A DNA stretch of 9,536 bases from positions 1 through 9,536 of the forward strand of contig JAZRZL010000064.1 in assembly GCA_045601345.1 (NCBI GenBank), read 5' to 3'. The translations under genes and the position numbers were made by a program. Every line of letters begins with the position of its first letter. Within the stretch, counting starts at the first letter, position 1. Source of the DNA: SVMC01 sp045601345. Lineage in GTDB: Bacteria; Bacillota; Clostridia; Oscillospirales; Oscillospiraceae. The notes beneath the pieces are model-generated. The model was given only the letters and a program-made list of their open reading frames with translations. It did not search any database and had not been told where the DNA came from. This document shows, piece by piece, positions 1 through 6,374 of this stretch.

Positions 1-2
1 GA

Positions 3-146
3 GAGTATTTTGCACAGTTTGGGATGGAATCCCGCGTTATGGAAATGGAGCTATCCTCCGCGACAGTAGAGCTTGCAGCGCTGGCTGTTGGTGTAGAGGG
101 TGCACGAATTGCAAAATCCCTTTCCTTTATGACAAAGGATGTATAA
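3..146 (+). pseudogene. Truncated YbaK/EbsC-domain fragment (5' end outside window)
   Basis: The frame starting at base 3 is open from the window edge to TAA at 144-146. It reads EYFAQFGMESRVME, then SSATVELAALAVGVEGARIAK and SLSFMTKDV. From memory of the family, this matches the N-terminal part of YbaK/EbsC aminoacyl-tRNA deacylase-like proteins, which carry SSATVELAA..LG....RIAKTLSF and then continue for about 100 residues through a hydrophobic strand and an AGD-K-DN segment. Here the frame stops right after the first strand, and I cannot find the missing part in any frame of the next 50 bases. It therefore looks truncated by deletion rather than by a single frameshift. The real start lies upstream of the window. 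An intact, divergent YbaK-type gene begins 48 bases later. The family call is fairly firm; pseudogene status is inference, since a short functional product cannot be excluded. Confidence 0.6.
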
Positions 147-147
147 T
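142..147 (+). promoter_or_regulatory. Possible -10 box upstream of ybaK
   Basis: TATAAT at 142-147 is a perfect sigma-A -10 hexamer 46 bases before the ybaK ATG, and it overlaps the stop codon of the truncated upstream frame. There is no convincing -35 at 16-18 bases; the region 118-125 is C/T-rich. A weak or activator-dependent promoter, or a chance match, are both possible. It is the only promoter-like element I see in front of the seven-gene cluster. Confidence 0.3.
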
Positions 148-193
148 ATATGTGTAGAATTTTGCCCATAGGCATACGAATCAGGTGATTTCT

Positions 194-664
194 ATGACCA
201 AAACCAATGCCATGCGCCTGATGGAGCAGGCCGGTATTTCCATCCGGGTTTTAGAATATGACGTGGACGAATCTGATCTCAGTGGACTTCACGCAGCACA
301 GCAGCTCCATATGCCCCCGGAACAGATTTTCAAAACGCTGGTGGCACGGGGCGATAAAAACGGCCTTTGTGTGTTCTGCATCCCCGTATGCTGTGAGCTG
401 AACTTAAAAAAAGCTGCCAAGGCTTCCGGCAACAAAAAGGTAGAAATGATCCATGTCAAGGAGCTGCTTGGCCTCACCGGCTATATCCGCGGCGGGTGCA
501 GCCCTGTGGGTATGAAAAAACAATATCCCACCTACATCGAAGAAACCGCCTTACTTTTTGACACCATCGGCGTATCTGCCGGTACTCGCGGTGTGCAGAT
601 GATGCTTGATCCAGAACAGCTCATTGCCTATGTCGGTATGCACACCTGTGACCTCATGGAATAA
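194..664 (+). CDS. ybaK: YbaK-type Cys-tRNA(Pro) deacylase
   Basis: This 156-residue protein has the full length of the YbaK family. These proteins hydrolyse Cys mischarged on tRNA(Pro) by prolyl-tRNA synthetase and act as cytoplasmic trans-editing factors. The order of motifs fits: an N-terminal TKTNAMRLME segment (2-11), a Glu-Tyr-Asp strand (21-23), QIFKTLV with the conserved Lys at residue 47, the hydrophobic strand CVFCIPV (59-65), ELNLKKAAK (68-76), GGCSPVGMKK (100-109) and GVSAGTRGVQ (126-135). I chose ATG at 194 because AGGTGA (183-188) sits 5 bases before it; a GTG at 185 would add three residues but overlaps that site. TSCPD follows after 17 bases. Family identity is strong. Preference for Cys-tRNA(Pro) over another mischarged tRNA is inferred from the YbaK-like GGCSPVG motif. 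Confidence 0.9.
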   Translation: MTKTNAMRLMEQAGISIRVLEYDVDESDLSGLHAAQQLHMPPEQIFKTLVARGDKNGLCVFCIPVCCELNLKKAAKASGNKKVEMIHVKELLGLTGYIRGGCSPVGMKKQYPTYIEETALLFDTIGVSAGTRGVQMMLDPEQLIAYVGMHTCDLME

Positions 665-681
665 GCTAAAGGAGAACGAAT

Positions 682-948
682 ATGAACTATATCTATACAC
701 CCCACGGTACTTGCTCCACGGGGATTGAATTTGAACTTGATGCTGGCATTGTAAAAAATCTCCGCTTTCGCGGCGGCTGCAACGGAAATACCGCAGGACT
801 TTCCCACCTCATAGAGGGCATGGAAGCCACCGAGGTAATCGCCCGTCTCAAGGGCATTCGCTGCGGCATGAAAATGACCTCCTGCCCCGATCAGTTGGCA
901 CTCGCACTAGAGAAGGCACTTGCCAAAGAAAGTGAAGGTCAGAAATGA
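682..948 (+). CDS. TSCPD domain protein, TIGR03905 type
   Basis: This small 88-residue protein consists almost entirely of a TSCPD domain. The naming motif TSCPD is at residues 66-70. Four cysteines (11, 33, 61, 68) lie in the settings TCSTG, GGCNGN, IRCG and TSCPD, suggesting a metal- or thiol-based role. The same domain occurs at the C-terminus of B12-dependent (class II) ribonucleotide reductases. Stand-alone copies are common in Clostridia and, to my knowledge, have no proven function. AAAGGAG (668-674) is 7 bases before the ATG. The stop codon overlaps the next start as ATGA, so translation is probably coupled. A dTMP kinase lies two genes downstream, which fits, but does not prove, a link to deoxynucleotide metabolism. 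Confidence 0.85.
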   Translation: MNYIYTPHGTCSTGIEFELDAGIVKNLRFRGGCNGNTAGLSHLIEGMEATEVIARLKGIRCGMKMTSCPDQLALALEKALAKESEGQK

Positions 949-1682
949 ATAAAATCAATGTAATGGGTGTTCAATTTGACAATCTGACCATGGAAGAAGC
1001 TCTGGAAAAAGGCAAAACGCTTCTTGCTCAACCCGATGTCTCCTATATTGTCACCCCAAACGCAGAAATCGTCTATGAGGCAATGCACAACGATACCTTC
1101 TGTGCGCTTCTCAACGATGCCGCCATGGTGTTACCTGACGGTGCCGGTGTGGTTCTAGGTGCAAAGCTTCTCGGCACACCCCTCAAGCAGAAGGTCGCAG
1201 GCATTGATTTTGCCGAAAACCTTCTGGGCATCTGCGAAGAAGCCGAAAAAACACTTTACCTTTTGGGTAGTAAGCCCGGTATTGGCGAATTGGCTGCCGA
1301 AAATATGAAAAAAAAGCACCCGCGCCTTCAAATTTGTGGGATTGCTGACGGTTATTTTAAGGAAGAAGCGCCAGTCATTGAAAAGATCAATGCTGCACAG
1401 CCAGATGTGCTCTTTGTATGCCTCGGTGCGCCTAAGCAGGAAAAATTCATGCATGAGCACAGGAATGATCTGAAGGTTTCCATGATGATCGGCCTCGGCG
1501 GCTCTCTGGACGGCTTTGCGGGCACGGTCAAGCGGGCACCGAAATGGATGATCAAGCTCCAGCTTGAATGGCTTTATCGACTCTACAAGGAGCCTTGGAG
1601 ATTGGGTCGCATGATGCGGCTTCCCAAATTTCTCTTCGCCGTGATCGGTCAAAGACTGCGCGGAGGAAAACGCCATGGGTAA
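945..1682 (+). CDS. WecB/TagA/CpsF family glycosyltransferase (GT26)
   Basis: This 245-residue GT26 enzyme should transfer an amino sugar, typically ManNAc, from UDP to an undecaprenyl-linked acceptor at the inner membrane face during wall teichoic acid or related polymer synthesis. Visible family features are the NVMGVQFDNLTM opening, TPNAEIV with Asn39, LPDGAGVV with Asp65 (the residue corresponding to the proposed catalytic Asp of TagA), LYLLGSKPG (104-112), the Rossmann-like VLFVCLGAPKQE (155-166) and GGSLDGFAG (185-193). The C-terminal part RAPKWMI...LEWLYRLYKEPWR (198-219) is the Arg/Trp-rich tail that docks TagA-like enzymes on membranes. The length is typical. The start overlaps the previous stop by 4 bases, and GAAGG (934-938) is 6 bases upstream. 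No other teichoic acid gene is present here, so the exact polymer and sugar are unknown. Confidence 0.9.
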   Translation: MNKINVMGVQFDNLTMEEALEKGKTLLAQPDVSYIVTPNAEIVYEAMHNDTFCALLNDAAMVLPDGAGVVLGAKLLGTPLKQKVAGIDFAENLLGICEEAEKTLYLLGSKPGIGELAAENMKKKHPRLQICGIADGYFKEEAPVIEKINAAQPDVLFVCLGAPKQEKFMHEHRNDLKVSMMIGLGGSLDGFAGTVKRAPKWMIKLQLEWLYRLYKEPWRLGRMMRLPKFLFAVIGQRLRGGKRHG

Positions 1683-2343
1683 GCTGATCGTGATTGAAGG
1701 TACCGATGGGGTCGGTAAGTCTACGCAATTTTCCCTGCTCACCGAGCGTCTGCGCACGATGGGAAAAGACTTTCAAACCATCGTTTTTCCGCAGTATCAG
1801 GAGCCATCTTCTGCCCTAATCCGTATGTACCTCGGCGGAGAGTTCGGCACAAAGCCTGCTGATGTGAATGCCTATGCCGCTTCCATGTTTTATGCGGTAG
1901 ATCGCTATGCCTCGTATAAGAAAATTTGGGGAGACTATTATGAGAATGGCGGTCTGCTGGTCTGCGATCGCTATACCACCTCTAATGCCGTGCATCAGGC
2001 AAGCAAGCTGCCGGAGGATGCGCGTGAGAGCTTTTTCCGCTGGCTGTATGAAACCGAGTTTGATCTTTTGGGGCTTCCAAAACCGAATATGGTTTTATAT
2101 CTGGATGCTCCCATTTCTCTTACGGAGACCATGATGCGCTCCAGAGAGGCGCAAACCCATACCACTGCGGATATTCACGAAAAAGATTTGGATTACCTTC
2201 GCCTCTGCCGCTCTACCGGAAGGCAAGCCGCAAGCTATTATGGCTGGCACATCATCGACTGCGCCGGAGCACAGGGTATGCGCACAAGAGAAGATATTCA
2301 CGAAGAAATTTTGAGCCTTGTGAAAAATTGTATGGAGGCATAA
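1675..2343 (+). CDS. tmk: dTMP (thymidylate) kinase
   Basis: This 222-residue P-loop kinase of the thymidylate kinase family phosphorylates dTMP to dTDP in the dTTP pathway. The Walker A motif EGTDGVGKST spans residues 8-17. The DRY motif that contacts dTMP is at 98-100 in VCDRYTTSN, and VLYLDAP (140-146) precedes the lid. The lid MMRSREAQTH (153-162) carries arginines at 155 and 157, while the P-loop has Gly12 where eukaryotic enzymes have Arg. That resembles bacterial-type (lid-arginine) enzymes. GGAGG (1662-1666) is 8 bases before ATG 1675, so the gene begins inside the last codons of the glycosyltransferase (8-base overlap). Its stop is 2 bases before the DJ-1 gene start. A broader deoxynucleoside monophosphate kinase specificity cannot be excluded. 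Confidence 0.9.
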   Translation: MGKLIVIEGTDGVGKSTQFSLLTERLRTMGKDFQTIVFPQYQEPSSALIRMYLGGEFGTKPADVNAYAASMFYAVDRYASYKKIWGDYYENGGLLVCDRYTTSNAVHQASKLPEDARESFFRWLYETEFDLLGLPKPNMVLYLDAPISLTETMMRSREAQTHTTADIHEKDLDYLRLCRSTGRQAASYYGWHIIDCAGAQGMRTREDIHEEILSLVKNCMEA

Positions 2344-2345
2344 TT

Positions 2346-2900
2346 ATGGTTTATATTTTATTGGGAAACGGATTTGAAGAGACAGAAGCCATCGCTCCCT
2401 GTGATATTCTTCGTCGGGCTGGCATATCGGTTCAGCTCGTCGGTCTCAACGGTACACGCATCCGCGGTGGCCATGATATTCAGATAGCCGCTGACATTTC
2501 CCCGGAGGAAATGAACTATGATGCGATGGAAATGATCGTCCTGCCCGGTGGTATGGGCGGTGTCAATTCCATTTTGGCCTGTGAAAAAGCGCTTGATGCC
2601 GTTACCTATGCTTGGACACATAACCGCTATGTTGCTGCCATCTGTGCAGCCCCAACAATCCTTGCAAAGCTTGGCATTACCGATGAGAAAAAAGCTGTCT
2701 GCTATCCCGGCCTTGAAGATCGAATGGGCACAGCGCAGATGCAGGAAAATGTACCCACTGTAACCGATGGGAAGCTGCTCACCAGTGCAGGTCCCGGAAC
2801 CGCGCTGGATTTCGGCTTATTGCTGGTAAAGACGTTGAAGGGTGAAGCTTGTGCCAAACAGGTTAAGGACGGCCTCGTTTATCGCCTTGCACGACCCTGA
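2346..2900 (+). CDS. DJ-1/PfpI family protein
   Basis: This 184-residue protein is a full-length DJ-1 family member (DJ-1/ThiJ/PfpI superfamily). The opening ILLGNGFEETEAIAPCD aligns with the DJ-1 start; Glu14 corresponds to the Glu that hydrogen-bonds the reactive Cys. LPGGMGGVNSI is at 66-76. The nucleophile elbow AAICAAPT carries Cys100, the counterpart of DJ-1 Cys106. TSAGPGTALDFGL (146-158) is the usual C-terminal motif. The His seen near position 126 of DJ-1 is replaced here by Tyr120. Family members have been reported as glyoxalase/deglycase, chaperone or redox-sensing proteins, and the sequence does not decide between these. I prefer ATG 2346 over ATG 2328 because GGAGG (2334-2338) lies 7 bases before it. 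It is part of the same tight operon. Confidence 0.88.
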   Translation: MVYILLGNGFEETEAIAPCDILRRAGISVQLVGLNGTRIRGGHDIQIAADISPEEMNYDAMEMIVLPGGMGGVNSILACEKALDAVTYAWTHNRYVAAICAAPTILAKLGITDEKKAVCYPGLEDRMGTAQMQENVPTVTDGKLLTSAGPGTALDFGLLLVKTLKGEACAKQVKDGLVYRLARP

Positions 2901-2911
2901 AAGGAGCATTC

Positions 2912-4243
2912 ATGGATAATCAATATACACCAGAACAATCCAATACCGACAACAACATTGATTCTTTGATTCAGGAGCTTCATGATGAGCTTTCGGAAAA
3001 AGATGTGCCCCAAAATGTTCCGAAAGAATTGCGTGAATCGGAATATTCGGACGCTTTTGATGAGTATTTTGACCAAAGCTTTGATGAGCCTTCGAAGCCG
3101 CCCGTGCAGAAGTCTGAAGCAAAATCAAAAGCTGCCCCCTCATCCCGAAAACAGCTTAACTTTTTCCAGCGTCGCCGGGAGCGCCGCCGCAGAAAAAGAA
3201 AGGATTCTATTGTCCTATCTATTTTTGGTAATATTATTTATTTCTCACTGGTAGCTGCCGCTGCTATTATGATTGCAAAATTTGCTTGGCTATGTGCCGA
3301 TGATGTACTGGCGCTGACGAAGAAGGATAGCCTTGCCACCGTGACCATCAGTGAAGGTGATAACCTGAATAAAATCACGGAAAAGCTTCATGATGCCGGC
3401 CTCATCGAATATCCGTGGCTATTTAACCTCTACGGCAAGTATTCTCATGTGGAGAAAAAGGTAAGCCCCGGTGTATATGAGTTGAATACCCTCTTTGACT
3501 ATCATGCACTGGTGAATGGTATGTCCGGCTCCTATAACCGTATGACCACAACCATTACCATCATCGAAGGCAAAACTTCCATGCAGATTTTTGAAGCGTT
3601 GGAGGAGGCCGGAATCTGTACTGTGGACGAGCTTTCTGAAGCTGCCGCTCATCATAATTTTGACTATGATTTCCTGGATGGTCTGGAGCATGGCAGCGCT
3701 TACCGACTTGATGGCTATCTCTTCCCGGATACCTACGAATTCTATCTGTCTGACGATGCGGACAACGTCATTGACAAATTCCTGTCTAACTTTAATAATC
3801 GCATGGATGAAACCCTTATGGCGCGTGTTGCCACAACAAATTACAGCCTGCGTGAGATTCTCACCATTGCCTCCATTATTCAGGAGGAGGCTGCCGCCCC
3901 TGATGAGGAAGCTAAGATTGCCTCCGTCATTTATAATCGTCTGAACAGTGAAAGCCTCTCCCGACTGCAAATGGATTCTACTGTATTCTATGCTGCCGAA
4001 ATTACAGGAAGTTCCTTCGACACCGAGCTGGACAACCCCTATAACACATATATGTACGCCGGCCTTCCCGCCGGTCCCATCGACAATCCGGGGCTCAATG
4101 CCATTGAGGCAGCCCTGTACCCGGAAGATACCAAGTACTACTTCTTTGCTTACGGCAAGGACGGTGTCAGCCATTTCTATCAAGATTGGGACAGCTTTGA
4201 AGCCTTCATTGCCAGCGAAGACTATATAGGATCAGAGGTATGA
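2912..4243 (+). CDS. mltG: Endolytic murein transglycosylase MltG
   Basis: This 443-residue MltG (YceG-like) membrane-anchored lytic transglycosylase cleaves nascent glycan strands and sets their length. The order is: a long acidic, low-complexity cytoplasmic tail (1-80), a very basic stretch (87-97, RRRERRRRKRK), a single membrane segment (about 99-127), a LysM-like region with TVTISEGDNLNKI (143-155), then the YceG catalytic domain. The catalytic Glu is expected at 326 in ASIIQEEA, followed by IASVIYNRLN (336-345), LQMDSTVFY (352-360), NPYNTYMYAGLPAGPI (375-390) and HFYQDW near the C-terminus. AAGGAG (2901-2906) is 5 bases before ATG. The stop overlaps the U32 gene start. The extended acidic and basic N-terminus is longer than in E. 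coli MltG but is a common Gram-positive layout. Confidence 0.93.
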   Translation: MDNQYTPEQSNTDNNIDSLIQELHDELSEKDVPQNVPKELRESEYSDAFDEYFDQSFDEPSKPPVQKSEAKSKAAPSSRKQLNFFQRRRERRRRKRKDSIVLSIFGNIIYFSLVAAAAIMIAKFAWLCADDVLALTKKDSLATVTISEGDNLNKITEKLHDAGLIEYPWLFNLYGKYSHVEKKVSPGVYELNTLFDYHALVNGMSGSYNRMTTTITIIEGKTSMQIFEALEEAGICTVDELSEAAAHHNFDYDFLDGLEHGSAYRLDGYLFPDTYEFYLSDDADNVIDKFLSNFNNRMDETLMARVATTNYSLREILTIASIIQEEAAAPDEEAKIASVIYNRLNSESLSRLQMDSTVFYAAEITGSSFDTELDNPYNTYMYAGLPAGPIDNPGLNAIEAALYPEDTKYYFFAYGKDGVSHFYQDWDSFEAFIASEDYIGSEV

Positions 4244-5466
4244 TGGAAAAAAAACCAGAACTTTTAGCCCCCGCCGGCGATATGGAGCGGCTGCAAATGG
4301 CTGTACTCTATGGTGCGGATGCCGTCTATCTGGCAGGAACCAGCTTCGGAATGCGCTCCTTTGCGGGAAATTTTACACCGCAGGAGCTTCCCGCTGCCGT
4401 GGCCTTTGCTCATAAATACGGGGTCAAAACGCATATCACCGTGAATACAATGGCAAGAAACAATGAAATTGTTAATCTTCCTGCCCATTTGGAGCAACTA
4501 AATGATGTGGGTGTGGATGCACTGATTGTCGCAGATTTGGGAGCCTTCCGTCTGGCTCAAAAATATGCGCCGTCTTGCGAAATTCATATGTCCACGCAGG
4601 TTTCTATTGCCAATTATGAAAGCGCAAAAGCATGGTATGAGCTTGGTGCCAAGCGCGTGGTACTGGCAAGAGAGCTGAATCTGTCAGAAATCCGTGAAAT
4701 TCGGGAGAAAACCCCGAAGGAATTGGAAATAGAGGTTTTTGCCCACGGTGCGATGTGCGTCTCCTATTCCGGCCGCTGCCTACTGTCCAACTATATGACC
4801 GGGCGCGATTCCAACCGCGGTGCCTGTGCACAGCCCTGTCGCTATCAGTACGCATTGATGGAGGAAAAACGTCCCGGAGAGTATTTCCCGGTATTTGAGG
4901 ACGAAAAGGGCACGTACATTATGAACAGCCGGGATATGTGCATGATCGACCATCTGAATGACCTGATAGATGCCGGTGTGGACTGCCTGAAAATCGAAGG
5001 CAGAGCAAAATCCTCCTACTATGCTGCCATCGTTACCGGTGCCTACCGCCATGTGCTTGATGCCGTGGCAAAGGGCGAACCCATGGACCCGATATGGCGC
5101 AATGAAGTCGATAAAATTTCCCACCGGCATTATTCCACCGGATTTTTCTATGGCCAGCCGGGACAGTTTTATGAGAATTCTCGCTACATCCGCGAATGTC
5201 AGGTCTGCGCTATTGTCACTGGCTGTACTCCTGACGGTCTTGCAACCATGAGTTTGCGGAACAAATTCAAAGCCGGAGATGAATTAGAGCTGGTTGGCCC
5301 CGATCTCAAACCCTTCCCCATAGCTGCCCCTATGATGCAGCTTCCCGATGGTACCCCCATTGAGGAGCCGAGAAATCCGCAGATGGAATTCATGATGCCT
5401 CTCCCCTGCCGTGTTCCCACCTATTCCATCCTGCGCAGAACCGTTGACCTATCACCAAAGGATTGA
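4240..5466 (+). CDS. trhP: U32 family protein, TrhP/YrrO-type tRNA hydroxylation factor
   Basis: This 408-residue peptidase U32 family protein opens with PELLAPAGDMERL (6-18) and carries the family signature EVFAHGAMCVSYSGRC (165-180). Cys173, Cys180, Cys196 and Cys234 (in NSRDMCMID) are spaced like the iron-sulfur ligands reported for U32 proteins such as UbiU. IEGRAKSSYY (252-261) and SHRHYSTGFFYGQP (294-307) are typical of the TrhP (YegQ/YrrO) branch, which makes 5-hydroxyuridine at tRNA position 34 using prephenate. The length agrees with Bacillus YrrO. In Bacillus, mltG (yrrL), trmR, yrrN and yrrO are neighbours; here mltG touches the U32 gene directly and trmR is absent from the interval. 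The start is either ATG 4240 (ATGA overlap with mltG) or ATG 4243; AGAGG (4234-4238) suits the second better. TrhP rather than the 23S rRNA factor RlhA is inference from context. Confidence 0.88.
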   Translation: MMEKKPELLAPAGDMERLQMAVLYGADAVYLAGTSFGMRSFAGNFTPQELPAAVAFAHKYGVKTHITVNTMARNNEIVNLPAHLEQLNDVGVDALIVADLGAFRLAQKYAPSCEIHMSTQVSIANYESAKAWYELGAKRVVLARELNLSEIREIREKTPKELEIEVFAHGAMCVSYSGRCLLSNYMTGRDSNRGACAQPCRYQYALMEEKRPGEYFPVFEDEKGTYIMNSRDMCMIDHLNDLIDAGVDCLKIEGRAKSSYYAAIVTGAYRHVLDAVAKGEPMDPIWRNEVDKISHRHYSTGFFYGQPGQFYENSRYIRECQVCAIVTGCTPDGLATMSLRNKFKAGDELELVGPDLKPFPIAAPMMQLPDGTPIEEPRNPQMEFMMPLPCRVPTYSILRRTVDLSPKD

Positions 5467-5787
5467 TAAATATTTCAATACCCTTTTTACTACATTCATC
5501 GCTGAAAATTCGATTATTATGTGTACTCTTTCTAATTATAAATTTTTCTGACCTATATAACGCTTAGATTTAGTTTGTACGGTAGCCGTAGAAATGGAAG
5601 CGTCTTTTCTCATCTACGTGCTTGTCCTTATTGGATAACAATTGCGTTGCTGCGAATTCTGCCAACTGTTTTCTCAGTTTATGCAGCCAGTAAAAATTAC
5701 TTTCTCCAAAACCAATGATATTGTTTTTTGAGATGTACCATATCGTTGTAACACCTGCAAAAAAATAGAAAAATGCACATTTTTTTG
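5467..5787 (+). other. AT-rich intergenic region without a supportable gene
   Basis: About 320 bases between the trhP stop and the rpmG promoter. The first 100 bases are strongly A/T-rich and show no clear intrinsic terminator. On the minus strand a frame runs from 5989 down to a stop at 5570. Its upstream part lies antisense to the rpmG start, leader and promoter, so as a whole it is not credible. Its last 60 or so codons (ending in ...FHFYGYRTN) could be the tail of a decayed gene, but I do not recognise the family. The end of the region (5762-5787) consists of A- and T-tracts next to the promoter, which fits an UP element. Confidence 0.5.
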
Positions 5788-5816
5788 TTGACCGAAGAGG
5801 AAGAGTGTGGTAGAAT
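5788..5816 (+). promoter_or_regulatory. Sigma-A promoter of rpmG-secE-nusG-rplK-rplA
   Basis: TTGACC (5788-5793) and TAGAAT (5811-5816) are separated by exactly 17 bases, and TGG directly before the -10 gives an extended -10 (TGn). A- and T-tracts at 5762-5787 could act as an UP element. This is the best promoter in the gap and lies about 135 bases before rpmG. The predicted start near 5823 gives a leader of about 130 nt. Confidence 0.8.
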
Positions 5817-5846
5817 AATGTTACCTGTGAAAAGAGGGCTATTTTT

Positions 5847-5882
5847 ATGCTTTTTTTCAGCTTCGGATGGCTGCCTTTGTAG
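5847..5882 (+). other. Possible 11-codon leader peptide in the rpmG leader
   Basis: ATG 5847 to TAG 5880-5882 encodes MLFFSFGWLPL. GAGGG (5834-5838) is 8 bases upstream, a usable ribosome binding site. It lies inside the predicted 5' leader, and a weak hairpin (GCTGCC at 5870-5875 with GGCGGC at 5887-5892) overlaps its end. Three Phe and one Trp in 11 residues are suggestive, but no T-tract terminator follows. A chance reading frame is the likelier explanation. Confidence 0.2.
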
Positions 5883-5951
5883 TTTGGGCGGCTGCTAAAT
5901 TTATGATAGCCGGGGTGATACAGGGAGGCAATTTTTAAGGAGGTGCCGTTC

Positions 5952-6101
5952 ATGCGCGTAAAAGTCACATTAAGATGTTCTGAGTGCAAACAGAGAAACT
6001 ACAACACCATGAAGAACAAGAAGAACGATCCCGACCGTCTCGAAATGAAGAAGTATTGCAGATTTTGCAGAAAGCATACTCTTCACACCGAAACCAAGTA
6101 A
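5952..6101 (+). CDS. rpmG: 50S ribosomal protein L33 (zinc-ribbon type)
   Basis: This 49-residue ribosomal protein L33 belongs to the large subunit near the E site. Residues 1-8 read MRVKVTLR. A zinc ribbon is formed by Cys9/Cys12 (CSEC) and Cys36/Cys39 (CRFC), so this is the zinc-binding C+ form rather than the Cys-free paralogue made under zinc limitation. NYNTMKNKKNDPDRLEMKKY (17-36) matches the family core. AAGGAGGTG (5937-5945) lies 6 bases before ATG. It is the first gene of the rpmG-secE-nusG set, a common order in Firmicutes, with secE 27 bases downstream. Confidence 0.97.
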   Translation: MRVKVTLRCSECKQRNYNTMKNKKNDPDRLEMKKYCRFCRKHTLHTETK

Positions 6102-6128
6102 TCAGTATTAAAGGAAAGGGTAAAACAA

Positions 6129-6368
6129 ATGGCTGAAGCGAATAAGAAGCAAAACTGGTTTGTCCGTACCTGGGGCAAGATTTGCAAGTTCTGGCGTGAG
6201 ACCAAGAGCGAGCTGAAAAAGGTCGTCTACCCCTCCTCCAAACAGGTTGTCAACAATACCCTTATTGTTCTCCTGTGCGTGCTGATCGTTGGTATTTTCG
6301 TATGGGTCTTTGATGCCGTTGCTACGTTTGCGGTGCAAGGCCTGATCGCTCTCGTCAAGGGTGGTTAA
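6129..6368 (+). CDS. secE: Preprotein translocase subunit SecE
   Basis: This 79-residue single-span SecE of the Gram-positive type clamps the SecY channel in the SecYEG translocase. An N-terminal amphipathic helix contains the conserved WRETKSELKKVVYPSSKQ (22-39), followed by one membrane segment (about 43-62, ending in VWVFD). The short length with one membrane helix is normal outside the gamma-proteobacteria. AAGGG (6116-6120) is 8 bases before the ATG. It is followed by nusG after 6 bases, the classic secE-nusG pairing. Confidence 0.96.
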   Translation: MAEANKKQNWFVRTWGKICKFWRETKSELKKVVYPSSKQVVNNTLIVLLCVLIVGIFVWVFDAVATFAVQGLIALVKGG

Positions 6369-6374
6369 GTTATC

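Noticed and set aside
1155..1757. Minus-strand frame (200 codons) across the glycosyltransferase-tmk junction
   Set aside because: Antisense to the conserved GT26 motifs and the Walker A motif, with no recognisable protein features.
2328..2345. Upstream ATG extension of the DJ-1 family gene
   Set aside because: GGAGG at 2334-2338 is ideally placed for ATG 2346, and the family starts with the hydrophobic strand encoded there.
3419..4183. Minus-strand frame (254 codons) opposite mltG
   Set aside because: It lies fully inside the conserved MltG domain, with no family motif of its own.
5769..5784. AAAAATG-CA-CATTTTT palindrome upstream of the rpmG promoter, considered as operator or terminator
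   Set aside because: It is pure A/T-tract apart from four bases and too weak as an RNA hairpin. An UP element explains the composition more simply.
5867..5895. GCTGCC/GGCGGC hairpin in the rpmG leader, considered as an attenuator
   Set aside because: Only 6 bp with a G-U pair and no T-tract behind it, and no competing helix was found.
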